A stretch of 64,000 nucleotides of DNA from Thecamonas trahens ATCC 50062 (taxonomy: Eukaryota > Apusozoa > Apusomonadida > Apusomonadidae). Of this stretch, positions 23,434 to 32,600 are shown piece after piece; the first letter of the stretch is position 1; every line of letters starts with the position of its first letter. The position numbers were made by a program, and so were the translations under genes. The notes under the pieces are model-generated. The model ran no database searches, had not been told where the DNA came from, and saw only the letters and a list, made by a program, of their open reading frames with translations. The DNA lies in contig NW_013657672.1 in assembly GCF_000142905.1 (NCBI RefSeq), positions 442,987 to 506,986 of the forward strand, written 5' to 3'.

Positions 23434-25554
23434 ATGGGCCGCGCCGAATGTCCGGTCTGCTTTGGCACCTATCCCTCCGCCCTCATCCACGCCCACGTTC
23501 TGGTCTGCCTCCGCGCTCCCCCGCCTACGCTCCCGACCATGGCCTGTCCGCTCTGTGCCCGTCGCTTTGCCCGCTCAATCATCGAGAGACACGCCGCCAC
23601 ATGCAATGGTCCGCCGCTGGCGCGGGCCTCGCCGCGGCTTGCGCCACCGCGTCGCGTCCCTACTCCTGCTCCGCGCTCCGCGCAGATCCCGCCGCTCGCG
23701 CAAGTACCGGTCACACTCCCGCCGCCGCCATCGTCGCCGACGGCTAGATCGCTGCGCTCGCCTGTACGATCACCGGCCCACCCGCGCGTCATGCACTTTC
23801 CGCCGCCGTCGCCTTCGCTCGCTGCCTGTGCCGGCCGAGTTGCCTCGATCCTCACCGCCTTTCCCCGCCGCCCGCCGCACCCACATCCGTCACCGCGCGG
23901 CCAGCTCTCGCCACGCCCGCACATGCACTCGCGCCCGCTCGCATCTACGCTCCCGCTCCCGCTCCTGAATCCATCACCAAGCCACCGGTTGATGCCGCGG
24001 CAACCGGCATCGATCCGCACACCGCGAAATGCGATCGTGACCGCACGGATGGCGTTCCCCAGTCCCGCCCCGGCTCCGGCTCTGTACGACGCTCCCAAGC
24101 TCGCCAAAGCGTTCTACTCTGCGACCACGTTTGCGAATACCCTCTCGACCTTTGCCGCTATTGCTCACTCGGTCGGGCTCGACGATCTGCCGGTGGCGGA
24201 GCGGTACCCGGTCCTCCGCGACGCGTGCTTTGGACATATGCGGCTGCGGCAGATATTCCGCCAGCACCTTGACCCGCTCCGTGCACGCGAGGGCTACGCG
24301 TCCGCCCCGTGCACCGGGATGCGGGTCCTGGTTCTCGGTGCCGGTCCGGGTGGCCTGCGGACCGCCATCGAAGCGGCGGTCCTCGGTGCTGAGGTGCTGG
24401 TCGCCGAGAAGCGGCACAGGTTCTCGCGGCACAACGTGCTGCACCTGTGGAAGTTTATGGTCGCCGACTGTCAGGCGCTCGGAGTCAAGGCGCTCGCGCC
24501 ACGGTTCTGCCGCGGCGGCCTCAACCACGTCTCGATCAAAGCGCTTCAGCTTGCGCTCACCAAAATTGCGCTCCTCGCCGGCGCCGTCGTGGTGCCGGGC
24601 CAGTCCGTGGCGGGCGTCTCGGCCTTTGACAACGATAGGGAGCGGTGGCATGTCGAGCCCGAGGCGGGCACCGAGCTGGCGCCGCGGGTTGCGGACTTTG
24701 ACTTTGATGTGGTGGTCGGCGGGTGCGGATCGGCGGCTCCGCGGCTCCGCGGCTTTACATCGTCGACGTTTCGGGCGAACGTGGCCATTGGCATCACCGC
24801 CAACTTTGTCCGCCGCGGCTCCGCCGCCGAGTCCAAACTCCATGAGATCCCAGGCATTGGCCGGCAGTACCATCCGCAGGTCTTCAACGCCATCGAGGCC
24901 GAGACCGGTGTCGCACTCGAGAACCTGGTTTACTATCAGGACGAAACACACTACTTTGTCATGACCGTCTCCCGCGACTCGCTTGTGGCCCGCGGCGCGG
25001 TCATTGCTGACCTCCCCAGCATCGACGCGCTCCTCGCCCGCGACAACATCGACTGCGACGCACTGCACGCCCTGTGCATGGACGTTGCGCTAGCAGCAAC
25101 CCGGCTGCTCGCCGGCGCTGAGCTGCCCGAGCCCGAGTTTGCGCTCACAGCACGCGGAGCGCCCGACGTCGCTGTCTTTGACTTTACCGAGATCTCGTAC
25201 CTTGACGCTTCGGCGCGGGTAGAACTCGCTCGCCGCGGCTCCAGCGAGCGCTCGCTGATCCTTGCTCACGTCGGAGACGCATTGCTTGAGCCGTTTTGGC
25301 CGCAGGGTACCGGCGCGTCGCGGGCTTTTCTCTCCGCGCTCGACCTCGCGCACATGCTTGTCCGACTTGCTGGTGGCACTCCGGTGCCCGAGGCGCTTGA
25401 GGAGCGTGAGCGCGTCTATGCGCTCCTCTCGTCGACGACTGACGGCAACATTCGCAAGACCTTTGCCTCACACACTCACGAGCCGGCCAGTCGGTACGAC
25501 TTTGTGCCGCCACCGTCGGGACGCGACGTGTCTGATCTCATTACCAGCGTGTAA
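23434..25554 (+). CDS. MICAL-like flavoprotein monooxygenase with N-terminal C2HC zinc fingers
   Basis: MICAL enzymes use FAD, NADPH and O2 to oxidise Met residues of actin and so disassemble filaments. Evidence over about residues 220-690: Rossmann motif GAGPGGLRTAIEA (near 302), RFSRHNVLHLW, ITANF, LVYYQDETHYFVMT and GDALLEPFWPQGTG (near 614), all in MICAL order. The N-terminus has two C2HC fingers (CPVCFGTYPSALIHAHVLVC and CPLCARRFARSIIERHAATC) and a Pro-rich linker (residues about 60-210). No CH or LIM domain is present. The family's GADG motif appears here as GGCG beside an 8-bp direct duplication (near 24714-24760), so FAD binding or the local sequence may be altered. The start is chosen from the TATA box; the frame is open further upstream. 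706 residues; converges on the TTLL gene with 12 bp between stops. Confidence 0.9.
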   Translation: MGRAECPVCFGTYPSALIHAHVLVCLRAPPPTLPTMACPLCARRFARSIIERHAATCNGPPLARASPRLAPPRRVPTPAPRSAQIPPLAQVPVTLPPPPSSPTARSLRSPVRSPAHPRVMHFPPPSPSLAACAGRVASILTAFPRRPPHPHPSPRGQLSPRPHMHSRPLASTLPLPLLNPSPSHRLMPRQPASIRTPRNAIVTARMAFPSPAPAPALYDAPKLAKAFYSATTFANTLSTFAAIAHSVGLDDLPVAERYPVLRDACFGHMRLRQIFRQHLDPLRAREGYASAPCTGMRVLVLGAGPGGLRTAIEAAVLGAEVLVAEKRHRFSRHNVLHLWKFMVADCQALGVKALAPRFCRGGLNHVSIKALQLALTKIALLAGAVVVPGQSVAGVSAFDNDRERWHVEPEAGTELAPRVADFDFDVVVGGCGSAAPRLRGFTSSTFRANVAIGITANFVRRGSAAESKLHEIPGIGRQYHPQVFNAIEAETGVALENLVYYQDETHYFVMTVSRDSLVARGAVIADLPSIDALLARDNIDCDALHALCMDVALAATRLLAGAELPEPEFALTARGAPDVAVFDFTEISYLDASARVELARRGSSERSLILAHVGDALLEPFWPQGTGASRAFLSALDLAHMLVRLAGGTPVPEALEERERVYALLSSTTDGNIRKTFASHTHEPASRYDFVPPPSGRDVSDLITSV

Positions 25555-25566
25555 TTCGCCCTTCTT

Positions 25567-28383
25567 TTACCGTCCGCTGACCGAAGTACCGGCAACAAAG
25601 AGGCCAAGACCGGCTGATGGCGCCGCATCCGGCACGAGCGCGTGTTTTCCGGGCGGAGCGCCAGCGCTCGAGCCTGGCCCACGGGCTGGCCGCAGCCGCG
25701 ACGATGCGAGCTGTGGCGGCCTGCGGCGCGAGGTCTTGAGGTATGAATTCTCGTTAAAACGGGCAACACGGGCCGGCGGTGCCTTGGCCGGCAGGGAAGG
25801 CGCCGGCTCGTTCTCCTTGGTCGCCGCAAGCAACGCAGCGAGCGAAGCAGTGCGGGCGGCGGTGGAAGCGGCGGCCGCTTCGGCCGCAGCGGCGGCTGCA
25901 GCTTGCATGGCGAGGTCAGAGCGGGGCCCCCGCTCCGGTGAGCCAGCCAGCGAGTTGGGCTTGAGCTCCATATCCGACGGGTGCGGCAGGTGCGGTGGGG
26001 ACGCTGCGGCCCGCGCATCGGCTTCGGCGGCCTCCTTGATGCGGGCGTGGAGCTCAGTCCGGGCCTCCGGCAGAAGGTTCCACGACAGCGGCATCGAGAG
26101 CGAGGTGGTAATCGAGGCTTCAAAGAGGGTGCGAACCCGCGAGACATGGACAATGGCATCACGGCGGCGCTTCTCCTTGACTCGCTTGCGCTCGAGCTCG
26201 GCCGCAATGGGAACGCCAGGTATTTTGGCAAGGATGTCGAAGAGCTCCTGGTCGTACACCATCGGCCTGCCCTCGCAATCGATTTCAGGCGGCGGGAGGC
26301 CGTCGGTCTCGCCGCTGTCGGACTCTTCCTTCGGCACCGGGGGCGGGCGGGAGCGGCGGACCGACATCGAGCCCTTGCTCAGCTTGGCAGCGAGCATCTC
26401 CTGCGCAGCCTTGGCCCGGCCAGAGAATCGGGCCTTGATAGCGGCAGCCTTGAGTCGCTCGGCCTCGGCAGCCTCACGCTGGGCAAGCGCGTGCTCGCGG
26501 CGCTTAGCCGACGCCGACGTCTCCGAGTACAGCGTCGAGGTGTTGACAAAGTATGGAGCGTAGACGGCCATGGCGTCGTCGTCGGGCGTCGGATAAATGC
26601 GCTTGTAGCCACTGAGGACCGAGTCCTCGTACGCGGTCTGGGCCTCCCAGAACTCGGGACTCTGTCTTGCTGACGACGAGGCTTCACCGTCGGCACCCGC
26701 CGTAGCGGCCACAGGCCGCGAGCCTGGCGACGGCGTCGCTTCGGCAGCCGCCGCTGCCCCAGCGAGCTCGTCGGTTGGCGCGGTCGAGCCGGCGCGGTTT
26801 GGGGCCGTCAGCCGGTCCTGCACCGCGGCGCGGTGCGCCTTGTGAAAGCGCGACTTGGCCTTGGGGTCGAGGTTGAGGAGGGCGAGGGCCTCGGCGATGA
26901 CGCCGCTCTTAACGTTGCGGTCGATTTCGGCGTCAGTGCCAAACGACGGCGAGTGGTTGACCTCGAGAATCCACGGCTTGAGGGCGGCGTCGATCATGAT
27001 GTCAAAGCCAAGAATCTCAAAGCATTGGAAGGGGGTGGCGGTCGGTGCCGATGAGGTGAACACAGTGGCGTAGGTGTGGGCGAGCGTCGGCTGGGCAGTG
27101 ATGAGGGTCTTGATGATGGCGTCCTCGATGGAAGCCCAGAGGGCCGGGACGTCGATACCGGCAGCAGCCCACTCGGCGTTCTGTACCTTGATGGAGCGCT
27201 TGGCGCCGTCGGAGCCATCGCCGGCGGAGAAATTGGTGTTCTTCTTGTTGACCGAGTAGTTGGTGAGGTGCTGAAAGGCCGAGCCGAGCGACTTGGACGT
27301 CGGCTGCGAGTACTTTTCGGTGCAGAGGCGGACAAGGCCGTCGTCGTAGATGAAGATACGTAGCGGGTCGGCCGAAGTGACGAGGACGTAGATGCGAAGG
27401 TCGAACTTGTAACCGTCGATGAGCAGCGGGTTGTTGACATACACCTGCGCCACGTAGTGGTCAAAGGCGCCGATCTCGTCGCCAGTGTGGGTGAGGAAAA
27501 TGCCCTTGCCCTGCGCCGAGTTCTCGGGCTTGCAGATGAGTGGCTTTGCAGAGCGCTTGCGAAAGTGGGCCTTAAAGTCGCCGTAGTCGGCTGGGAGGAT
27601 CCAGGTCTTGGGGAAAAAGGTGAACGCGTCCGGAAACTTGCGCTGCATGCGGGTGAGGTTGCGGGCGAGTGAGTCCTTGCGACAGATCTCGTGCATGCCC
27701 GGGAAGTGATTAATCCGCTGGAACGGCTTCATGGTGGAAAGGATTTGCAGCGGCGCCGTAGAGTCGATCCAGTACACGTCCCACTCTCGGGCCGCGTTGG
27801 ACTCTTGCACGTGCCATCCGAGCTCGGCCACGCACGCCCGGACCACCTCGTACTTGCACTGCTGCACACAGACGTTGACGGCCTTGGCCGACTTGCTCAG
27901 CCGGGTCCTCGTCCCGCGGTTGTTGGCGGCGACGGCATCGGCCCGGGACTTGAGCCGCCTGCTCTTGGACGAGCTCTGCAACCGTTTGGCCGACGTGTCC
28001 ATCTTGGTCATCATGCCCGAGACCTCGGTCAGCAGCTTCTTTCCCTTGCCACTCCGTCGGCTCCCCGTCGTCGTCACCGCCGTCGACGCTGGCCCACCCC
28101 CGCGCCCACGCCCGCTCCCGCTCCCGCTGCCTCTGCCACCTGTCCGACTCGACTTTGCCAAATTTTGAATGGCCGCCCGACGCGCGCCAGGCCGAGCCGA
28201 AGAGGCGGCATGGCGGACCGCGGCTGGGCTGGTGTGGCCAATGTCGGAGTCGTCAGACTCGTACTCGTACGAGTATGCGTATACCGAGACTAGGGTGGAG
28301 CCCTCATCAGACTCGGTGTACTCTTCGTACTCGGACGAGGTGTCTGTGCATGTGCTTGCGCTTGCGCTCGATTCGTCCGCCAT
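25567..28383 (-). CDS. Tubulin polyglutamylase, TTLL family
   Basis: TTLL enzymes are ATP-grasp ligases that add glutamates to tubulin tails, marking axonemal and other stable microtubules. The 938-residue protein begins with an acidic Ser/Tyr/Glu low-complexity region (1-60) and a basic linker. The catalytic core lies at about 180-530: INHFPGMHEICRKDSLARNL, FFPKTWILPADY, ICKPENSAQGKGIF, DGYKFDLRIYVLVTS, LTNYSVNK, and EILGFDIMIDAALKPWILEV with NHSPSFGTD. These follow the TTLL6/TTLL13 type, which elongates glutamate chains. The C-terminal 400 residues are Ala/Pro/Arg-rich and probably disordered. ATG 28383 is preferred over one at 28482, which would add a poorly conserved Pro-rich stretch. Confidence 0.95.
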   Translation of the reverse strand: MADESSASASTCTDTSSEYEEYTESDEGSTLVSVYAYSYEYESDDSDIGHTSPAAVRHAASSARPGARRAAIQNLAKSSRTGGRGSGSGSGRGRGGGPASTAVTTTGSRRSGKGKKLLTEVSGMMTKMDTSAKRLQSSSKSRRLKSRADAVAANNRGTRTRLSKSAKAVNVCVQQCKYEVVRACVAELGWHVQESNAAREWDVYWIDSTAPLQILSTMKPFQRINHFPGMHEICRKDSLARNLTRMQRKFPDAFTFFPKTWILPADYGDFKAHFRKRSAKPLICKPENSAQGKGIFLTHTGDEIGAFDHYVAQVYVNNPLLIDGYKFDLRIYVLVTSADPLRIFIYDDGLVRLCTEKYSQPTSKSLGSAFQHLTNYSVNKKNTNFSAGDGSDGAKRSIKVQNAEWAAAGIDVPALWASIEDAIIKTLITAQPTLAHTYATVFTSSAPTATPFQCFEILGFDIMIDAALKPWILEVNHSPSFGTDAEIDRNVKSGVIAEALALLNLDPKAKSRFHKAHRAAVQDRLTAPNRAGSTAPTDELAGAAAAAEATPSPGSRPVAATAGADGEASSSARQSPEFWEAQTAYEDSVLSGYKRIYPTPDDDAMAVYAPYFVNTSTLYSETSASAKRREHALAQREAAEAERLKAAAIKARFSGRAKAAQEMLAAKLSKGSMSVRRSRPPPVPKEESDSGETDGLPPPEIDCEGRPMVYDQELFDILAKIPGVPIAAELERKRVKEKRRRDAIVHVSRVRTLFEASITTSLSMPLSWNLLPEARTELHARIKEAAEADARAAASPPHLPHPSDMELKPNSLAGSPERGPRSDLAMQAAAAAAAEAAAASTAARTASLAALLAATKENEPAPSLPAKAPPARVARFNENSYLKTSRRRPPQLASSRLRPARGPGSSAGAPPGKHALVPDAAPSAGLGLFVAGTSVSGR

Positions 28384-28487
28384 GCTGGCGAACACTGGGC
28401 GTGGAGAGGTGGGCGAAAGTGAGTGTGGTTGGCTGCCAATTGGCTCTCGCTGGAGGGGTGGGAGGGGGGAGGGGGGGCGCATGGAGC

Positions 28488-28622
28488 GACATCATCAGCA
28501 ACGACATCATCAGCAAGCACAACACAAACGACATCATCAGCAAGCACAACACAAACAAAAGCATGAGTTCAATCGTGGTCGTCAATCATGGTCGTCAATC
28601 GTGGTCGTCAATCGTGGTCGTC
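28488..28622. repeat. Short tandem repeats between TTLL and TIM22
   Basis: Two perfect copies of a 27-bp unit (28503-28529 and 28530-28556, GACATCATCAGCAAGCAC... start), preceded by a partial copy, then four 13-bp copies of AATCGTGGTCGTC (28571-28622, one with a base change). They sit in the 509-bp interval 28384-28892, where I see no gene; the rest is C-rich low complexity. Confidence 0.9.
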
Positions 28623-28892
28623 GTCGACGATGGCGGCAAAGGGCTAAGGGCTCCGGGGCTGCCCCCCCTTACAACTCCCCTCCCCTCCCCTCCCCTCCCC
28701 CTCCCCCTCCTCCCCTCAGCCCTCCTAATCATCCTTACATTTGCACTTCATTGCTCGTCCGTCTCTCGTCCTCATCAGCCACGACACAGTCAATCACCTC
28801 TAACGCAGAGGAATCGCAGCTACCGTCACGCGTCGCGTCACACTCCCCGCCCCATCGCTTGCCTGCAAGCCCCAGCCCACAGCCCGATCCTC

Positions 28893-29375
28893 TCAGTGGC
28901 CGATAAAGTAGTCGATGGCGGTGGAAAAGGCGGCAAAGCCAGCGCACGAGGCGGTGGCGGCGGCCGGGCCAGCGCGGATGGCAATGACAAAGCCCGAGAT
29001 GCAGCCAGCGATAGGCGCGTTGGCCAGCCGATGGGCGCCGTAGTACTTTTCAACGTAGCACTCGGTGCCGGTATAGATGGCGCCGATGAGGCCAAAGCCC
29101 TTGGCCATCCGCCATGAATGCTGTCCGGCGTGCTTGAGCGTTCGCTTGAAGAACTCCTTCTTGCTCTCGCCGGCCACCGCCGTCACCTCGTTGTTGATCG
29201 AGCCGGTGATAAGGCCAAATACCGCTCCGAGCCCCATGCCTGCCACACCAGACAGTGGCGCCTTGACGTAGCACGCCTGCATCACGTCCTGTGCCTGCAT
29301 CTGAGAGACGCCGCCGCCCTCAGCTCCGTCGCCGGCTCCGCCGCCGCTCACCCCAAACCCGCCGTCGCTCGCCAT
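28893..29375 (-). CDS. TIM22: Mitochondrial import inner membrane translocase subunit Tim22
   Basis: Tim22 is the pore subunit of the TIM22 complex, which inserts multispanning carrier proteins into the inner mitochondrial membrane. The 160-residue protein has the family's four membrane helices: a first Gly-rich helix (GVAGMGLGAVFGLITG), then GFGLIGAIYTGTECYVEKYY, then APIAGCISGFVIAIRAG, and the last helix ending GFAAFSTAIDYFIGH. The C-terminal half aligns well with human TIM22 (TECLIE, SGCITGG, FRAG, GCGGFAAFSAAIDYY). A Gly-rich tail of about 25 residues precedes the core. ATG 29375 is the first ATG in frame. Confidence 0.93.
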   Translation of the reverse strand: MASDGGFGVSGGGAGDGAEGGGVSQMQAQDVMQACYVKAPLSGVAGMGLGAVFGLITGSINNEVTAVAGESKKEFFKRTLKHAGQHSWRMAKGFGLIGAIYTGTECYVEKYYGAHRLANAPIAGCISGFVIAIRAGPAAATASCAGFAAFSTAIDYFIGH

Positions 29376-29639
29376 GCTTCCCACGCACGCGCTGCCGTCT
29401 GTACGCGCCCTGCTGCTCTGCGCTGCGCCTCTTTATGCGACCGGTGCCCTCGCTCCGTCCGCGTAAAGTGTGTCCGGCGAACTGTCTTCTCCCCGGAGCC
29501 TCCCGCGTCGCGTCGCCGCGGCATTCGCGGGATGGCAGTCGCGATCCTTGCGAACTCTCACGACGGACCGTTGCGCACTCGCAGGCAAGGACCATCGCAA
29601 GCGTACAAGCCATGTGGGAATCGCATTCTGGCTACACCT

Positions 29640-32600
29640 TTACGTCTCAATGATGCCCACGGCACTCCGCCGTCGCCCGCTGTCGGAATCGACCGAGCCC
29701 ATCGAGACCGAGGCCACTGGTGACGCACCCGAGACCGAGGCGCGGAACTGGCTGCCCGAGCTCTTGCGCGAGAGGCCGCTGGAGCGGCCGGAGCTGTTGC
29801 CTGTGGTTCGCCCAGGCGTGGTGCCCGGCGACCGACCGGGTGACGGAATTGGAGCGAGCGTCGAGCCCGATGAAGCAGCCATGAGCGCCTGCTGCGCAAG
29901 CTCGACCGACGCCAGAGACGATCGCCGGCGGCGGACCAGCGGCTCTGCCGACGTCCTACTCGACGATCGCCTGGCGCCCGTTGTTGACCCCGTCCGCTGC
30001 CGGTGGGTGCTTGGCGTTCCAGCCCTCGATCGCGCCGTTGACTTGGGCGTGCCTGAAATCGACGACTTGCGCCGCGGCGTGTTCTCGACAGACGCCAGCG
30101 AGCGCCGCCGCTTGGTCTCCGTCGGATCCTCAAGGACTGCACCGAGCAGAGTGGTGCCGTCCAGGTTGTTGCTGGCGTGCATGACCGGGTGATCCGTCGG
30201 CACAAGCGTGCCTTCGCCCGAGACCGACAATCGGCGAGGCGTGTACGAGATCGAGCCGCGCTGCCCGGTTGTCCGTGGCGTGCGGTGGGTGTAGGACGAG
30301 CCACCGACGCCTCGCGGAGTCACCTGCGGCGACAGCCTGTGCGGCGTTGTAACCCTTGGCGATCTCGAATGCAAGTCACCGGTGAGCGACCCGTCCTGAG
30401 AGTGGGCCAACATGTTGGCCAAGCCATCCGGGCCCTGCGTCATCGCCAACAGGATATTTTGTTGCAAGGCAGACGTAAACAGCGCTTGCGTGTCCGTGGT
30501 GGGTGGTGCCGACGTCTCCCACATGCCAGCGCCGTTGTTAGGCGCCATTACTGCCGGCGCCATCCGTCCATGCGCGTCCTTGCGGAAGACTCGCATGTCA
30601 CTCGCCGCCGAGCTGCCCGCAAATTTGGAGAACGACTCGATGACACTGACAAGCCGTCCGTTGCGCGACCGCATCTTGGCCAACGCTTTCTTGTGCTCGC
30701 GCGCCTGGCCCTTCAGCTGCCGCTTGAGGCTTTTGATTTCGTGCCGCTGCCGCCCGATGACCAGGTTGAGCGACTCGATAGCAGCGGCGGCGGCCTGCGC
30801 CATGAGGTCCTTTTGCTGGGTGGATCGTGAGCGGACCCGTTGCCGCGTCGCCACCCGCGAGCCTGCCCGCGACGGCACTTGCTCGCTGCCAGACTGCGCA
30901 TCATTGTCCAGTGCACCGGCGGACCGATTGCATACAGACTCACGCCGGAGCTCACGATCCGACACCCGCTGCTCCTCGCCAAAGTCAACCGCCGAGACCG
31001 AGCACCGGCGAGAGGGCATGGTGCGCAAAGGCACACCGCGCTGTGGTGGTGGTGAGACGCTTGGTGGCGACGACGACCGCGAAGGTGCGCGTGAGCCCAC
31101 CCGCGAGCCCACCCGCGAGCTCGCACGAGACACGCTCCGCGATCGCCCGCCGCGCGAGCCGACAGCCGATCCGTCATCGGACGCAGCAGGCTCCGCCACA
31201 CGTGGCACTTCGGCGACAACAAGCTTGGCCGGGTCGATCGAGCTGAGAAACTTGGACGAGCCGTGGCGCAGCTTGTGCTCCAGGGCCGTGCCGCGGATTG
31301 AATCCTTTCGGCCGCGTGACAGCGGCGTGTTGCCGCTGCTGGCCACGCCGACGCCTGAGCCGGCCGACGTTTGGCCTGGCGAGCTCGAGGCGAGCACCAA
31401 ATGGCCGGACTCGTTGGTGACCGGCGTCGGCGAGGCTTCGGACGAGGTTAGCTTGCTCGCCCTGTGTGGGCGCGACTCGAGCGGTCGCCGCAACCGGCGC
31501 CCGCTGGTTGTTTCGTTCTGGAGCTTGCTGGCGAGCGCCGCTGCCGAAATGGCTGCGCGAATATCAAACGACGACGACGTTGAGGTGACCGACGAGTCCG
31601 AGTCGGAGCCTGACGCCTCACCGTCGCCCGAGCCTGACGACATGACCGAGTGCGAATGCGAGCGGCGGTAGGCGTCGAAAATCGAGCCTGTCGACCCGCC
31701 AGCCGACGACATGCCCTGATGGTGGGAGCCGGGTGCGAGCGTGTGTGCGCTGGTACCAGCAGTCTCGACGGCGCCGGCAGCCGCGCCGGCAGGGGAAAAA
31801 ACCTGCGAGGCGCCCGAGTTCATGGCGTTGAGCTCGCGCATGCGCTCCTCGGCCGTTTTCATGATGTCGAGGTCAAAGATGGTGAGGCCGTGGAGGGCAA
31901 GCACGTCGACAAAGTCGCGCTTGGAGAGCACGTCGAGCTCGCAAAAGGTGGCGGCCCGGACCGACGCCGAGCGGCGCGCATCCTCAGACATGAGCGCAAT
32001 CTCGCCAAAGTACTGGCCCTCGTACAGCGTGACGTACACAATGTCCTGCTCCTTGTTGCACACCTCGACGCGGCCCTTGGAGAGAATGTACATCTCCTCG
32101 CCAATGTCGCCTTCGGTGATGATGTAATCGCCCTCGTCGGCAAACTGCGGCTTGAGCCGCAGAATGATGTCGGTGACAAACTCGGGCGAGGTGCCCTTGA
32201 ACACCGGGTTGTTCTTGAGGATCTCTTGCGAGAGAAAGGTGGCAACCTGTGCCCGCAGCGCGCTCGACAACTCATCCATCAGCTGTTTTCCGTCGGACGC
32301 CGCCTTTTGGCGCGTCCATGAGAACACAAAGTGCTCGCGGATAGCAATGCGGATGTCATTGGGGAAGCCCCAGTACGCGAGGTACTTGTTGACCTCATCC
32401 ATTCGCTCTTGCGCCGCGTCGCGCGAGATGCGGATGACCAGGTACGTGATCGAGCCGATGACGTACGAAAAGACGCAGAGCGAGAGTGTGAGCACAACTA
32501 GGGCGTAGGCTCGCTCCAGCAGATTCTGCGGCACAATGTCGCCGTAGCCGACGGTGGAGACTGTGAGCGTCGCCCAGTAGAACGAGGTGATGTACTTGGC

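Noticed and set aside
28384-28482. Upstream ATG of the TTLL gene at 28482
   Set aside because: The added stretch is Pro-rich translation of a G/C-rich leader; the ATG at 28383 starts the acidic N-terminus.
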